Source: Candidatus Accumulibacter contiguus (lineage in GTDB: Bacteria > Pseudomonadota > Gammaproteobacteria > Burkholderiales > Rhodocyclaceae). From it: 40,850 bases of DNA. A program made the translations under genes and the position numbers. Under the pieces are notes generated by a model. That model did no database searches, was not told the DNA's origin, and worked only from the letters and a program-made list of their open reading frames with translations. Of the stretch, positions 30,960-38,820 are shown one piece after another (the stretch's first letter is position 1; each line of letters begins with the position of its first letter). The DNA is taken from NCBI RefSeq assembly GCF_012940005.1, contig NZ_SPMX01000035.1, positions 1 to 40,850 on the forward strand. The letters run 5' to 3'.

Positions 30960-31694
30960 ATGAACAAACGGGTTCTGGGATTTTCTCTGGCAATGCTTGC
31001 CGCGGCGCTTGCGCATGCCGAGCCGCCGGGACCCAGGGCTGCGGGCATCGAGGTCAGGAATTACCCATGGCAGGCGCCGGCAGGCGAGAAGAGCGAGGCG
31101 CTCGAGCTCAAGGGCAACAGGAAGAGTGGTGAGGAAATCTACGAGTTGTGCCGTAGCTGCCACCTGCCGTCGGCAGGCGGACTTTCCGACGGCAGCATCC
31201 CGCAGCTTGCGGGCCAGCACAGCAGTGTGCTGATCAAACAGATGGCCGACATCCGCGCCGGTGTGCGCGACAACCCGACGATGTACCCGTTTGCTGCGCT
31301 CCTGACCGATCCGCAGGAGCTGGCCGACGTCGCTGCCTACATCGAGGGGCTGTGTATTCCCGTCGAGCATGGCCGATACGAGGGGCAGGACGTCGCTCAG
31401 CAAGTGGCGACCGGCAAGGTGCTTTACGAGAAGGAGTGCCGGGCATGCCATGGGGCCAGCGGCGAAGGCTTCAGGGACAAGGCTTATCCGGTGATCGCCG
31501 GGCAGCACTACAAATATCTGCTGCGCCAGATGACCGAGATCCGCGACGGCAAGCGCCGCAACGCCAACCCGGAGATGCTCAGAATCATCAGCAAGTACGA
31601 CAATGATCAACTGCTCGCCATTTCGGCCTATCAGGCGAGTCTGCTGATGCCCGGCAGGATGTGCAAGGCCAGTGCGCCGTCCAGGAAGAAATAG
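30960..31694 (+). CDS. Periplasmic diheme cytochrome c (c4-like)
   Basis: An exported electron carrier with two c-type hemes: CRSCH (residues 64-68) and CRACH (160-164). Each is followed by the class I pattern (PQLAGQHSSVLIKQMADIRAG, then VIAGQHYKYLLRQMTEIRDGKR), which is that of cytochrome c4 halves. The signal peptide is MNKRVLGFSLAMLAAALAHA. GGGAGTGG precedes the start. At 244 aa it is slightly longer than c4 because of an extra N-terminal stretch. Placed just before nirF, it may feed electrons to cytochrome cd1 or act in heme d1 assembly. Confidence 0.88.
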   Translation: MNKRVLGFSLAMLAAALAHAEPPGPRAAGIEVRNYPWQAPAGEKSEALELKGNRKSGEEIYELCRSCHLPSAGGLSDGSIPQLAGQHSSVLIKQMADIRAGVRDNPTMYPFAALLTDPQELADVAAYIEGLCIPVEHGRYEGQDVAQQVATGKVLYEKECRACHGASGEGFRDKAYPVIAGQHYKYLLRQMTEIRDGKRRNANPEMLRIISKYDNDQLLAISAYQASLLMPGRMCKASAPSRKK

Positions 31695-31790
31695 GCCGGC
31701 GTGCTGCGCGGGCAATGATCATCAAGCAGCGCCCTGGCGCTGCGCGGCGGAAAACATCTGAGCGCCAGCGGCGCCTCTGGAGTGATGAAC

Positions 31791-32954
31791 ATGAAAAAAT
31801 TACTGACCCTGCTGTCGATTATCCTGCTCGCGGCCTGCGCCGCGCCGACTCTGCGGGGTACCGGTGACCTCGGGGTGGTCATCGAGCGCGCGCATGGGCA
31901 GATCAGCCTCGTCGATACCAGCCGGCGAGATGTCTATGCGCGCATCGGTGGCCTCGGCGACCTCTCGCACGCCTCGGTGGTCTATGCGCGCGATGGTCGC
32001 TATGCTTACGTCTTCGGGCGTGACGGCGGACTGAGCAAGGTCGATCTGCTCGAAGCACGTATCGTCAAGCGCGTGCTGCAGTCGGGCAACGCCATCGGCG
32101 GCGCGATCTCGCAGGACGGCCGCATCGTCGTCGCGCAGAATTACACGCCCGGCGGCATCAAGGCTTTTGACGCCGAAACCCTCGAACTGCTCTCCGAAGT
32201 ACCTGCCGAGTATGCGCCGGGAAGTTTTTCGAAAGTCGTCGGCCTCGCCGATCTCGTCGGTCAGCGTTTCGCCTACGCGCTCTTCGATGGCGGCGAGATC
32301 TGGGTCAGCGATTTCTCCGACCCTCGGCAGCCGCAGACGCAACGCTATCCGGCGGGGCTACAGCCCTACGACGGGCTGGTGACCCCCGATGGCCGATATT
32401 ACCTGGCCGGCTTGTTCGGCGAGGACGGTGTCGCCCTGCTCGACACCTGGCGGCCCGAACAGGGCACGCGGCGAATTCTCGGGAACTATGGGCGTGGCCA
32501 GGAAAAGCTGCCGGTATTCAAGATGCCGCACCTGCGCGGCTGGTCCATGGCACAGGGCAACGCCTACCTGCCGGCGATCGGCCGCCACGAGGTCTTGGTC
32601 GTTGCCGGCGGCAACTGGCAGGAAATCGCCCACATCCCGGTCAAGGGGCAACCGGTGTTCGTGATGGCGCGGCCGGATGGCCGGCAGGTGTGGGTCAATT
32701 ACGCGTTTCCCGACAACGGCTGGGTCGAAGTGATCGATACGCTGAGCGGGAAAGTGGTGAAAACGCTCGCACCGGGCAAGGCTGTCCTGCACATGGAGTT
32801 CACACCGCGCGGTGAGCAGATCTGGATTTCCGCTCGCGACGACAACCGCGTACTGATCTACGATACGGCGACGTTCACGAAGCTCGGCGAACTGGACGTA
32901 CAGGCGCCGAGCGGGATTTTCTTCACCAGTCGCGCCAATCGCACGGGCTTCTGA
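31791..32954 (+). CDS. nirF: Heme d1 biosynthesis protein NirF (lipoprotein)
   Basis: NirF acts in a late periplasmic step of heme d1 synthesis (a dehydrogenase-type reaction has been proposed). I start at the ATG at 31791, which has GGAG at an 8-bp spacing. MKKLLTLLSIILLAAC carries a lipobox with the modified Cys at 16. The rest is an eight-bladed beta-propeller as in the d1 domain of nitrite reductase (DLSHASVVYARDGRYAYVFGRDGGLSKVDL, GGAISQDGRIVVAQNYTPGGIKAFDA, LDTWRPEQGTRRILGNYGRG). 387 aa. Its TGA overlaps the nirDL start. Confidence 0.93.
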   Translation: MKKLLTLLSIILLAACAAPTLRGTGDLGVVIERAHGQISLVDTSRRDVYARIGGLGDLSHASVVYARDGRYAYVFGRDGGLSKVDLLEARIVKRVLQSGNAIGGAISQDGRIVVAQNYTPGGIKAFDAETLELLSEVPAEYAPGSFSKVVGLADLVGQRFAYALFDGGEIWVSDFSDPRQPQTQRYPAGLQPYDGLVTPDGRYYLAGLFGEDGVALLDTWRPEQGTRRILGNYGRGQEKLPVFKMPHLRGWSMAQGNAYLPAIGRHEVLVVAGGNWQEIAHIPVKGQPVFVMARPDGRQVWVNYAFPDNGWVEVIDTLSGKVVKTLAPGKAVLHMEFTPRGEQIWISARDDNRVLIYDTATFTKLGELDVQAPSGIFFTSRANRTGF

Positions 32955-33952
32955 TGAACAGACTCGACAACACGCTTGACGAAGCGATCAACTTTCGCCT
33001 GCTCAACGACTTTCAGCGGGATTTTCCGCTCTGTTCGGCGCCATTTGCCGAACTGGCTTCCCGGCTCAGAGTTGCCGAGGGAGCCGTGTTGCGGGCACTG
33101 GAAGCGTTGCGTCGCGAAGGCAAGATCGCGCGCGTCGGCGCCATTTTCGCTCCTAAACGCATCGGCGCCAGTACGCTGGCAGCGATGGCGGTACCGGCAG
33201 ACAAACTGGCCATGGTTGCCGCGGCGGTCAACCGCTTTCCCGAGGTTAACCACAATTACGAACGCGAGCACTGCTACAACCTCTGGTTCGTCGCCACTGC
33301 CGGGTCGGAAGGGCGCCTGCAGGCGGCCCTGGGCGCGATCGAACAAATGACCGGCTGGCCGGTGTTGAAGCTGCCGCTGCTCGAGGAATACCACATCGAC
33401 CTGGGTTTTGCGCTTGACGGCCAGAATGAGAGGCCGAGCAAGGTACGCGTGTGCAGTCAGCCTTTCGCTGCACCGACGCCGCTCGACGAATTCGAACGTC
33501 GTCTGGTGATGGCCCTGCAGGAAGGCTTGCCGCTGTTCATTCGGCCGTTCTCGGTGCTGGCCAGCCGGGTCGGCTGCGACGAGAACGAAGTGCTCGAACG
33601 CATCCGTCGCTGGTGCGCAGAGGGAATCATCAAGCGCTTCGGGGTGATCGTCAGGCATCACGAACTCGGCTATACGGCCAATGCGATGCTGGTGCACGAC
33701 ATTCCCGACGCCAGCGTCAGCGCCATCGGCGAGCGCCTGGCGTGCGAATCAGGGGTGAATCTCTGCTATCGGCGCCCGCGCGTGCCGCCGACCTGGCGCT
33801 ACAACCTGTTCTGCATGATCCACGGCCAGGCACGGGCGGAAGTCGAGGCCCGCATCGCCGAGCTGCGAGCACGCCTGCAGTTGACCGATTACGCGCACGC
33901 GGTGCTGTTCTCGCTGACCCGCTTCAAGCAGTGCGGTGCCCGTTATGCGTGA
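32954..33952 (+). CDS. nirDL: Siroheme decarboxylase NirDL (fused NirD-NirL)
   Basis: With NirG and NirH it decarboxylates siroheme to didecarboxysiroheme in heme d1 synthesis. The 332-residue protein has two AsnC/Lrp-like units. NirD-like: INFRLLNDFQRDFPLCSAPFAELASRLRV..., VNHNYEREHCYNLWFVATAG. NirL-like: LDEFERRLVMALQEGLPLFIRPFSVLASRVGCDENEV..., VNLCYRRPRVPPTWRYNLFCMIHG. The fused form is well known in several Betaproteobacteria. The start codon lies in the nirF stop (TGATG). Confidence 0.94.
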   Translation: MNRLDNTLDEAINFRLLNDFQRDFPLCSAPFAELASRLRVAEGAVLRALEALRREGKIARVGAIFAPKRIGASTLAAMAVPADKLAMVAAAVNRFPEVNHNYEREHCYNLWFVATAGSEGRLQAALGAIEQMTGWPVLKLPLLEEYHIDLGFALDGQNERPSKVRVCSQPFAAPTPLDEFERRLVMALQEGLPLFIRPFSVLASRVGCDENEVLERIRRWCAEGIIKRFGVIVRHHELGYTANAMLVHDIPDASVSAIGERLACESGVNLCYRRPRVPPTWRYNLFCMIHGQARAEVEARIAELRARLQLTDYAHAVLFSLTRFKQCGARYA

Positions 33953-34424
33953 AGCGGCGAGCATCGACGCGACCGATCGCGCGATCATCGACGGCCTGCA
34001 GGGCGGATTCCCGATCTGCGAACGGCCCTACGCCGAAATTGCCGAGAGGCTCGGCATCAGCGAAACGGAACTCCTCGAACGCCTGCAGCGAATGCTGACA
34101 ACGCGCGTGCTGACCCGCTTCGGCCCGATGTTTCAGGTCGAGCGCATGGGCGGTGCCTTCGTTCTGGCGGCAATGCGCGTTCCTGATGCAGAGTGGCTGC
34201 GCGTCCTCGAAATCGTCAATGCCTTTCCCGAGGTAGCGCACAACTACCGCCGCGAAAGCGACCGCAACTGTGAGTTCAACATGTGGTTCGTGCTCGCCAC
34301 CGAGACCGCCGACGGCATCGACACCGCGGTACGCCGGATCGAGGAGGCCAGCGGCCTGCCGGTCTTTCCCTTTCCGAAGCTGCAGGAATACTTCGTCGAA
34401 ATGAAGCTGGCGGTGCGGTCGTGA
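33945..34424 (+). CDS. nirG: Siroheme decarboxylase subunit NirG
   Basis: AsnC-like component of the siroheme decarboxylase. I use the ATG at 33945 (MREAASIDATDRAIIDGLQGGFPICERPYAEIAERLG), which overlaps the nirDL stop; an ATG three codons earlier is also possible. VAHNYRRESDRNCEFNMWFVLATETADGIDTAVRRIEEASG is the NirG/NirD-type core. 159 aa. The stop overlaps the nirH start. Confidence 0.92.
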   Translation: MREAASIDATDRAIIDGLQGGFPICERPYAEIAERLGISETELLERLQRMLTTRVLTRFGPMFQVERMGGAFVLAAMRVPDAEWLRVLEIVNAFPEVAHNYRRESDRNCEFNMWFVLATETADGIDTAVRRIEEASGLPVFPFPKLQEYFVEMKLAVRS

Positions 34425-34927
34425 GCACTCAAGCCGCCGCCATTCTCGATGCGACCGATCGCCGTCTCGTCATTGCCACCCAGAACGGCCTGCCGCTGGT
34501 CACAAGGCCATATCACCAGCTCGCCGAAGCGATCGGCATCGCACCCGAGGAAGTGATGGTGCGCCTGACCCGCCTGCTCGAGAGCGGCGTCATCCGCCGT
34601 ATCGGCGCGGTGCCCAACCACTACGCAATCGGCTATACCGCCAACGGCATGAGCGTCTGGGACGTGCCGGACGAGCGTATCGACGAACTCGGCGTACGCG
34701 TCGGCGGGCTCGATTTCGTGACCCACTGCTACCACCGGCCGCGCCGGCTCCCCGAATGGCCATACAACCTGTTTGCCATGGTGCATGGCGGTTCACGCGC
34801 CGAGGTTCTGGCCAAGGTGGCGAGCATCGCCGAGATCATCGGGAGCGACTGCCGTTCGCATGATGTACTGTTTTCGACCGGCATTCTCAAGAAAACCGGC
34901 CTGAGAATGGCGGCAAGGCAAGAATGA
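34421..34927 (+). CDS. nirH: Siroheme decarboxylase subunit NirH
   Basis: AsnC-like partner of NirDL and NirG. It starts with GTG at 34421, overlapping the nirG stop (GTGA). MSTQAAAILDATDRRLVIATQNGLPLVTRPYHQLAEAIGI is followed by FVTHCYHRPRRLPEWPYNLFAMVHGGSRAE, the NirL/NirH-type core. 168 aa. It is the last nir gene of the block; nirJ, which follows it in most clusters, is not present in the window. Confidence 0.92.
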   Translation: MSTQAAAILDATDRRLVIATQNGLPLVTRPYHQLAEAIGIAPEEVMVRLTRLLESGVIRRIGAVPNHYAIGYTANGMSVWDVPDERIDELGVRVGGLDFVTHCYHRPRRLPEWPYNLFAMVHGGSRAEVLAKVASIAEIIGSDCRSHDVLFSTGILKKTGLRMAARQE

Positions 34928-35162
34928 CTAACCCGCGCGGGCGCGACAAATGGGTCGTGGGGGAATTGCCTTCGCGCGCATCGCCGCGTCGCCGGCAAGC
35001 ACCGCCGCCGAGTCCGCGGCTGGCCGAGCGACTGGAACGTGCAAACCGGAAGAATCTGATTGGCCGCCCGCTGACCGCGGCCTTGCGCGCCAAGGCAGGA
35101 AAGTCGGGCGGACCACCGCCGCTCGTCCTGCTCCGCTGGTCAATCAGATACTTCTGAGGCAT
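34887..35162 (-). CDS. Short ORF with strong ribosome site, antisense to the nirH end (doubtful)
   Basis: The minus-strand ATG at 35162 is preceded by AAGGAGG at good spacing (MPQKYLIDQRSRTSGGGPPDFPALARKAAVSGRPIRFF...). The frame runs 91 codons into nirH. The C-terminal half is Arg/Ser-rich and looks like shadow. Upstream on the same strand, a frame ending VEGPVKL at about 35213 (with GEQLKRAEAYMDKSRQQRLRTLST) looks like a remnant of a coding end. Together they suggest a decayed minus-strand operon. A plus-strand frame over the same stretch (34924-35157) is no better. Confidence 0.2.
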   Translation of the reverse strand: MPQKYLIDQRSRTSGGGPPDFPALARKAAVSGRPIRFFRFARSSRSASRGLGGGACRRRGDAREGNSPTTHLSRPRGLVILALPPFSGRFS

Positions 35163-35454
35163 GGTGAATCCTCCTTTCTGGATGGCAGTGCCGCGAACGA
35201 GATGACTACAGTTTGACCGGACCTTCGACGCCAGAAGTGGACAAGGTGCGCAGCCGCTGCTGCCGCGACTTGTCCATGTAAGCCTCGGCGCGCTTGAGTT
35301 GCTCGCCAAGGAGCGCATGATTCTGGCCGACAAGCAACGACCAGGAAGATATTTGCCTGACTTAAATCCAATTTCTCTCTGGAATTCTACAGGCATTCCT
35401 CCTATACTGTAGGGATAACAAAAGATACCTATCCGTTGCCAAAGGAGACCTGAA
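34928..35454. other. Gap between nirH and the hemerythrin gene
   Basis: About 530 bp with no well-supported gene. It contains the doubtful minus-strand ORF, the VEGPVKL remnant (about 35213-35353, minus) and, at its right end, the promoter of the hemerythrin gene. The nir operon seems cut off here. Confidence 0.5.
35387..35412 (+). promoter_or_regulatory. Promoter of the hemerythrin gene with a flanking inverted repeat
   Basis: A TATACT -10 (35403-35408) lies 46 bp before the gene. A perfect inverted repeat CTACAG (35387-35392) / CTGTAG (35407-35412), 14 bp apart, brackets it and overlaps its last bases. The -35 is weak. A repeat across the -10 suggests a repressor site. Confidence 0.45.
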
Positions 35455-35910
35455 ATGACAATGTACATTCCCGGCTTGCTTCCGGAAGCGCTGTTGGTCG
35501 ATTTGCCGGAAGTCGACGCTCAGCATGAGGACATCTTTAACCATATCGACTCGCTCAAGACCAACTGTTTTGAGCTCAGCTACGTGCCGATCGACGAATT
35601 CGGCAAGCTCATCGATAAGTTCGCGAGGCATTTCGCCACTGAAGAACGGATAGCGGACGAGGCGGGACTGGATTTCACCGATCATGCCAGGATTCACACC
35701 GATACACTGTGCCTGCTGCACAAGGCCCTGGGTGAAGTCATCAATGGTGGGCAGGACGCGCATTCCTTCCTGCGCTACTGCGAGTACTGGTTTGAACGCC
35801 ACATCAGTGAGGATGACAGGTTGTTCATCTCCGTCCTGCAATCCAGGGACTTCGATCGGTCCAGTTGCTCCTCGGCACACCGCCAGCCCTGCTTTGCCGC
35901 TCAAGCCTGA
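35455..35910 (+). CDS. Bacteriohemerythrin
   Basis: A cytosolic di-iron oxygen-binding four-helix protein. All seven iron ligands are present at family spacing: H24 (AQHED), H59 and E63 (HFATE), H77 and H81 (HARIH), H116 and D121 (HISEDD). The 151-residue protein has an extra tail containing three Cys. AAAGGAGA precedes the ATG at 35455. Roles of such proteins include oxygen delivery and NO binding; proximity to nir genes fits low-oxygen life, but no operon link is seen. Confidence 0.92.
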   Translation: MTMYIPGLLPEALLVDLPEVDAQHEDIFNHIDSLKTNCFELSYVPIDEFGKLIDKFARHFATEERIADEAGLDFTDHARIHTDTLCLLHKALGEVINGGQDAHSFLRYCEYWFERHISEDDRLFISVLQSRDFDRSSCSSAHRQPCFAAQA

Positions 35911-36120
35911 TCGAGCACCTGCCATGCATCAGCGGCAGCGCCAGGATCACCAGAGAAGCCTTGCCACGTCAGCAATGATCAGCGGCTGACCAGTGAATTG
36001 CGTGTGTGATGAGTAGTACCATGACCCGTCACGGATGGGTTATGGTTTCTGCTACGATCACACGCAGGAAGACTACGGCGGCGTTGAGCCAGCTGCCATC
36101 CAGGGCGCGTCTGACTGCGA

Positions 36121-36490
36121 TCAGCCTCTGCGCCGCCCTATCCCACCCAGCCAAAGCCAGTCCGGCCAGCGCCAGGCTGCCCGGTTCGGGAACCGTTGCG
36201 GGCGCGTCCACGGCAACCCGGAAAACCAACCACTCATCATGATTGAATCCGGGTGTGGTCGGATCCGGATCCCCATTACTACTGTACCAGACCCAGCGCG
36301 CGGCGGCGTCGATGCCTGGTCTAGCGCCCCATGGCCCACCACCGTTGGCAGGGCCAGCGGTCAGCCCGACCCATCCAAGTGACGAATTGCCACCACCGTT
36401 AGCATCAACGATCTCGTTGGTGAGCAATGTCAAGTCAGCCGCGCTCCCCGTATATGGCGCACCGGTATTACCGAGCCCGGTAGCCATCAC
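36121..36490 (-). pseudogene. Remnant of a PEP-CTERM exported protein
   Basis: The minus-strand frame contains NNGD-type secreted-protein text (SSNGDPDPTTPGFNHDEWLVFRVAV) and then VPEPGSLALAGLALAG, the PEP-CTERM sorting motif and membrane helix used by exosortase. The basic end appears only in the next frame (GGIGRRRG, stop at 36121), so one base seems inserted near 36145. In the present frame the protein runs on to 36029 with no sorting tail. At the 5' side the frame is open to the stop of the next gene without an ATG or signal peptide (only GTG at 36490). I read it as a truncated, frame-shifted PEP-CTERM gene. Confidence 0.6.
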
Positions 36491-36625
36491 TTGCCACTGT
36501 GGGTCGTTGCTGTAGAACTTGTAGTTGCTATTCGCCGAGGCGGTTCTGTCGTTGGCTGGATGATTCGGAGTCCTGCGCGAGCGGCAGTCGCAAGAAGCCC
36601 GGTCAAACAGCTCGCTGCGGCAAAC

Positions 36626-37264
36626 TCAGCCGCCGAATTGCCGGGTCAGGGAGTCGACACTGGTCCGCAGTTGATCGAGGTCCGGCGCGTTGCCGTCGGG
36701 AGTGAGACGGTCGACTACTTCAGGCAGAAGCTGCGACAGACCCTCGGACGCCTCTGATTCGCTGACACCAGCCTGTTGGGCGATCTGCGACAACGCGTCG
36801 CTGCCAAAGATCTGGCCCATTGCCTCCGGCGCGATGGGAAGGTTCTGCCCGCTACCCACCCATGAACTGGCCTGCTCGGCGAAGCCAGCACGCTGGAGCT
36901 GTTCGAGCAGGCCACCCAGGCCAGGCAAGCCAATGGAACCTCCCTCGCCGCTGGCACCGCCACCGAGCACGCTACCCAGCACCGCAGCGAGTCCACCACC
37001 AGCAGTGCTGCCACCGGTACCGCCGAGAACATCGCCAATTCCACTACCTTGGCCGGAACGTCCGCCCAGCATGCTGCCGAGCAGGTCTCCGAGACCACCA
37101 CCGCCCGTACCGCCAGCGTTGCCTTGGCGGTTCATCAACATCCCCAGGACGACTGGCAGGAGAGCCATCAGCAGATTGCTGTTGCCATCCTCTGTCGGCG
37201 TCTGCCGCGCTGCACCCGTCGTTTTTCCCAAAATGTCACCCAAGATGCCATCCAGTAGTCCCAT
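36626..37264 (-). CDS. YidB-like DUF937 protein
   Basis: The ATG at 37264 follows AAGGAG (MGLLDGILGDILGKTTGAARQTPTEDGNSNLLMALLPVVLGML). A long Gly-rich middle (about residues 45-105, GGTGGGGLGDLLGSMLGG...) is followed by GGLLEQLQRAGFAEQASSWVGSGQNLPIAPEAMGQIFG, the YidB/DUF937 core. That core also has the ALSQIAQQAGVSESEASEGLSQLLPEVVDRLTPDG segment. 212 aa, longer than E. coli YidB (about 130) because of the Gly-rich stretch. Function unknown; no signal peptide. Confidence 0.88.
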   Translation of the reverse strand: MGLLDGILGDILGKTTGAARQTPTEDGNSNLLMALLPVVLGMLMNRQGNAGGTGGGGLGDLLGSMLGGRSGQGSGIGDVLGGTGGSTAGGGLAAVLGSVLGGGASGEGGSIGLPGLGGLLEQLQRAGFAEQASSWVGSGQNLPIAPEAMGQIFGSDALSQIAQQAGVSESEASEGLSQLLPEVVDRLTPDGNAPDLDQLRTSVDSLTRQFGG

Positions 37265-37316
37265 GCTGCTCTCCTTGTCTTCAAACCGTTTGCTGCGCAA
37301 CAGAACAGTATAACTG

Positions 37317-37637
37317 CTATTCGGGAAATCCCGCCTGCAACTGTTCGACGATCCAGCGCACCTCGGCCTCGCTCAGGAAGCGCCGCCAGGGAGGCATCGG
37401 CGTCCCTGGCCGACCGTTGTAGATCGTGGCAACCAGCGAATCAACCGGTTTGTCCTGCAGGGCCTGCGGTCTCAGCGAGGGTCCGAGACCGCCTTGCAGC
37501 GTCATGCCGTGGCACGAACCGCAATCCTGACGGACCAGATGCACGAGTTGCTTCTGACGTTCGGTGGACGGCGGAGCAACTTGCGCGAGCACGCCAGGCG
37601 GGCACAGCAGCAACACGAGAACAAGACAAGAGCGCAT
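37317..37637 (-). CDS. nirC: Monoheme cytochrome c, NirC (c55X)-like
   Basis: A periplasmic class I cytochrome: signal peptide MRSCLVLVLLLCPPGVLA, heme site CGSCH (residues 39-43), axial Met in GTPMPPW (M81). DCGSCHGMTLQGGLGPSLRPQALQDKPVDSLVATIYNGRPGTPMPPWRRFLSEAEVRWIVEQLQAGFPE is the pattern of NirC, a small cytochrome of nir clusters thought to act in NirS maturation or electron transfer. AAAGGAG precedes the ATG at 37637. It is 2.4 kb away from the nirF-DL-G-H block and on the opposite strand. Confidence 0.75.
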   Translation of the reverse strand: MRSCLVLVLLLCPPGVLAQVAPPSTERQKQLVHLVRQDCGSCHGMTLQGGLGPSLRPQALQDKPVDSLVATIYNGRPGTPMPPWRRFLSEAEVRWIVEQLQAGFPE

Positions 37638-37655
37638 GGTTACTCCTTTGAGTTC

Positions 37656-38000
37656 TCATTCCCGACGCTGCCACGGCCATCGTCCACTTACTTCGAGCTC
37701 GAGCGTGAAGCTGAGGAGCGTGCGGATGGCCACAATGGCCGCGAGCACGCCGAGGTTCTCGAACGTGGGCTTGATCGCCACGGTACCGATGATGTCGGCG
37801 ATTACCAGCAGCTCCAGCCCCAGCAGGATGGCGCGGCCGAGATCGGCACGCAAGCCCAGGTAAGCCTCCTCGAAAACCGCGCGCCGCACCAGACGCCGAG
37901 CGAAGGTAACGGCAGCCAGTATCGCACCGACAAGAAGCGCGGCCACGCCAGCCATCTCGACGAGACGCGCGGCGAATATGATCAGATGTTCCTGGGGCAT
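37656..38000 (-). CDS. DUF1622 family membrane protein
   Basis: 114 residues from the ATG at 38000 (MPQEHLIIFAARLVEMAGVAALLVGAILAAVTFARRLVRR). There are three hydrophobic segments: residues 15-32, the RADLGRAILLGLELLVIADIIGTVAI stretch, and LGVLAAIVAIRTLLSFTL. The function is unknown. The frame upstream is open to a TTG at 38087, but those residues are not family-like. It follows the pstB fragment on the same strand. Confidence 0.85.
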   Translation of the reverse strand: MPQEHLIIFAARLVEMAGVAALLVGAILAAVTFARRLVRRAVFEEAYLGLRADLGRAILLGLELLVIADIIGTVAIKPTFENLGVLAAIVAIRTLLSFTLELEVSGRWPWQRRE

Positions 38001-38083
38001 GGACAAATAAGCAATGGGAGCAATGGGAGGAATTGGAGATTCAACCGCACGCTCGAAAGTATCGCCGGCCGTGGTAGCCGCAG

Positions 38084-38557
<474 letters not shown>

Positions 38558-38558
38558 C

Positions 38559-38586
38559 AAAAAAGCCCAACCTTGCGAGTTAGGCT
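38559..38586 (-). terminator. Rho-independent terminator (tRNA-Met remnant)
   Basis: On the minus strand an 8-bp stem AGCCTAAC/GTTGGGCT with one G-U pair, a 7-base loop and then six T forms a standard terminator. It lies 15 bp after the tRNA 3' end. Confidence 0.8.
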
Positions 38587-38601
38587 AAGTGCTTGTTTCT
38601 T

Positions 38602-38651
38602 TGGTGGTGATGGGTGGAATTGAACCACCGACCTATGGGTTATGAATCCCA
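38602..38651 (-). tRNA. 3' fragment of tRNA-Met(CAT): attachment site remnant
   Basis: On the minus strand the sequence reads as the 3' part of a tRNA: anticodon loop containing CAT, variable loop, T arm (GGTGG/CCACC around TTCAATT), acceptor CATCACC, then A-CCA. Identity to a tRNA ends just 5' of the anticodon stem (about 38651), and the D arm and 5' acceptor are absent. The anticodon loop has eight bases between GGG and CCC, so it is not a clean functional loop either. The tyrosine integrase lies 170 bp away. This is the usual att-site remnant; the intact tRNA gene is expected at the other end of the element, beyond the window. Confidence 0.8.
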
Positions 38652-38820
38652 ACTTCTAGGCATTTTTCGGCGTTGAAAGGGATGTACGGAAGAATGTTAA
38701 ACGTCGTAAAAACAACAATCTAGCGTAAATTGACGTTGCACGACGTTGAACGGAATTGCTATAATCTGCTTACTATGTGCTTACTGGATTCCGCTGGTAA
38801 GCAAAACCGGAGGCCATCAG
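38652..38820 (+). promoter_or_regulatory. Integrase promoter and repeat-rich att arm
   Basis: TTGCAC (38736-38741), an 18-bp spacer and a perfect TATAAT (38760-38765) form a good promoter for the integrase. The region carries repeated GACGTTG-type words, among them a direct repeat GACGTTGCAC/GACGTTGAAC, CGGCGTTGAA further left and an inverted AACGTCGT. They sit between the tRNA fragment and the gene and resemble integrase arm-type sites or an operator. Confidence 0.5.

Noticed and set aside
38602-38660. Complete functional tRNA-Met gene
   Set aside because: D arm and 5' acceptor strand are missing and the anticodon loop has eight bases; only the 3' part is present.
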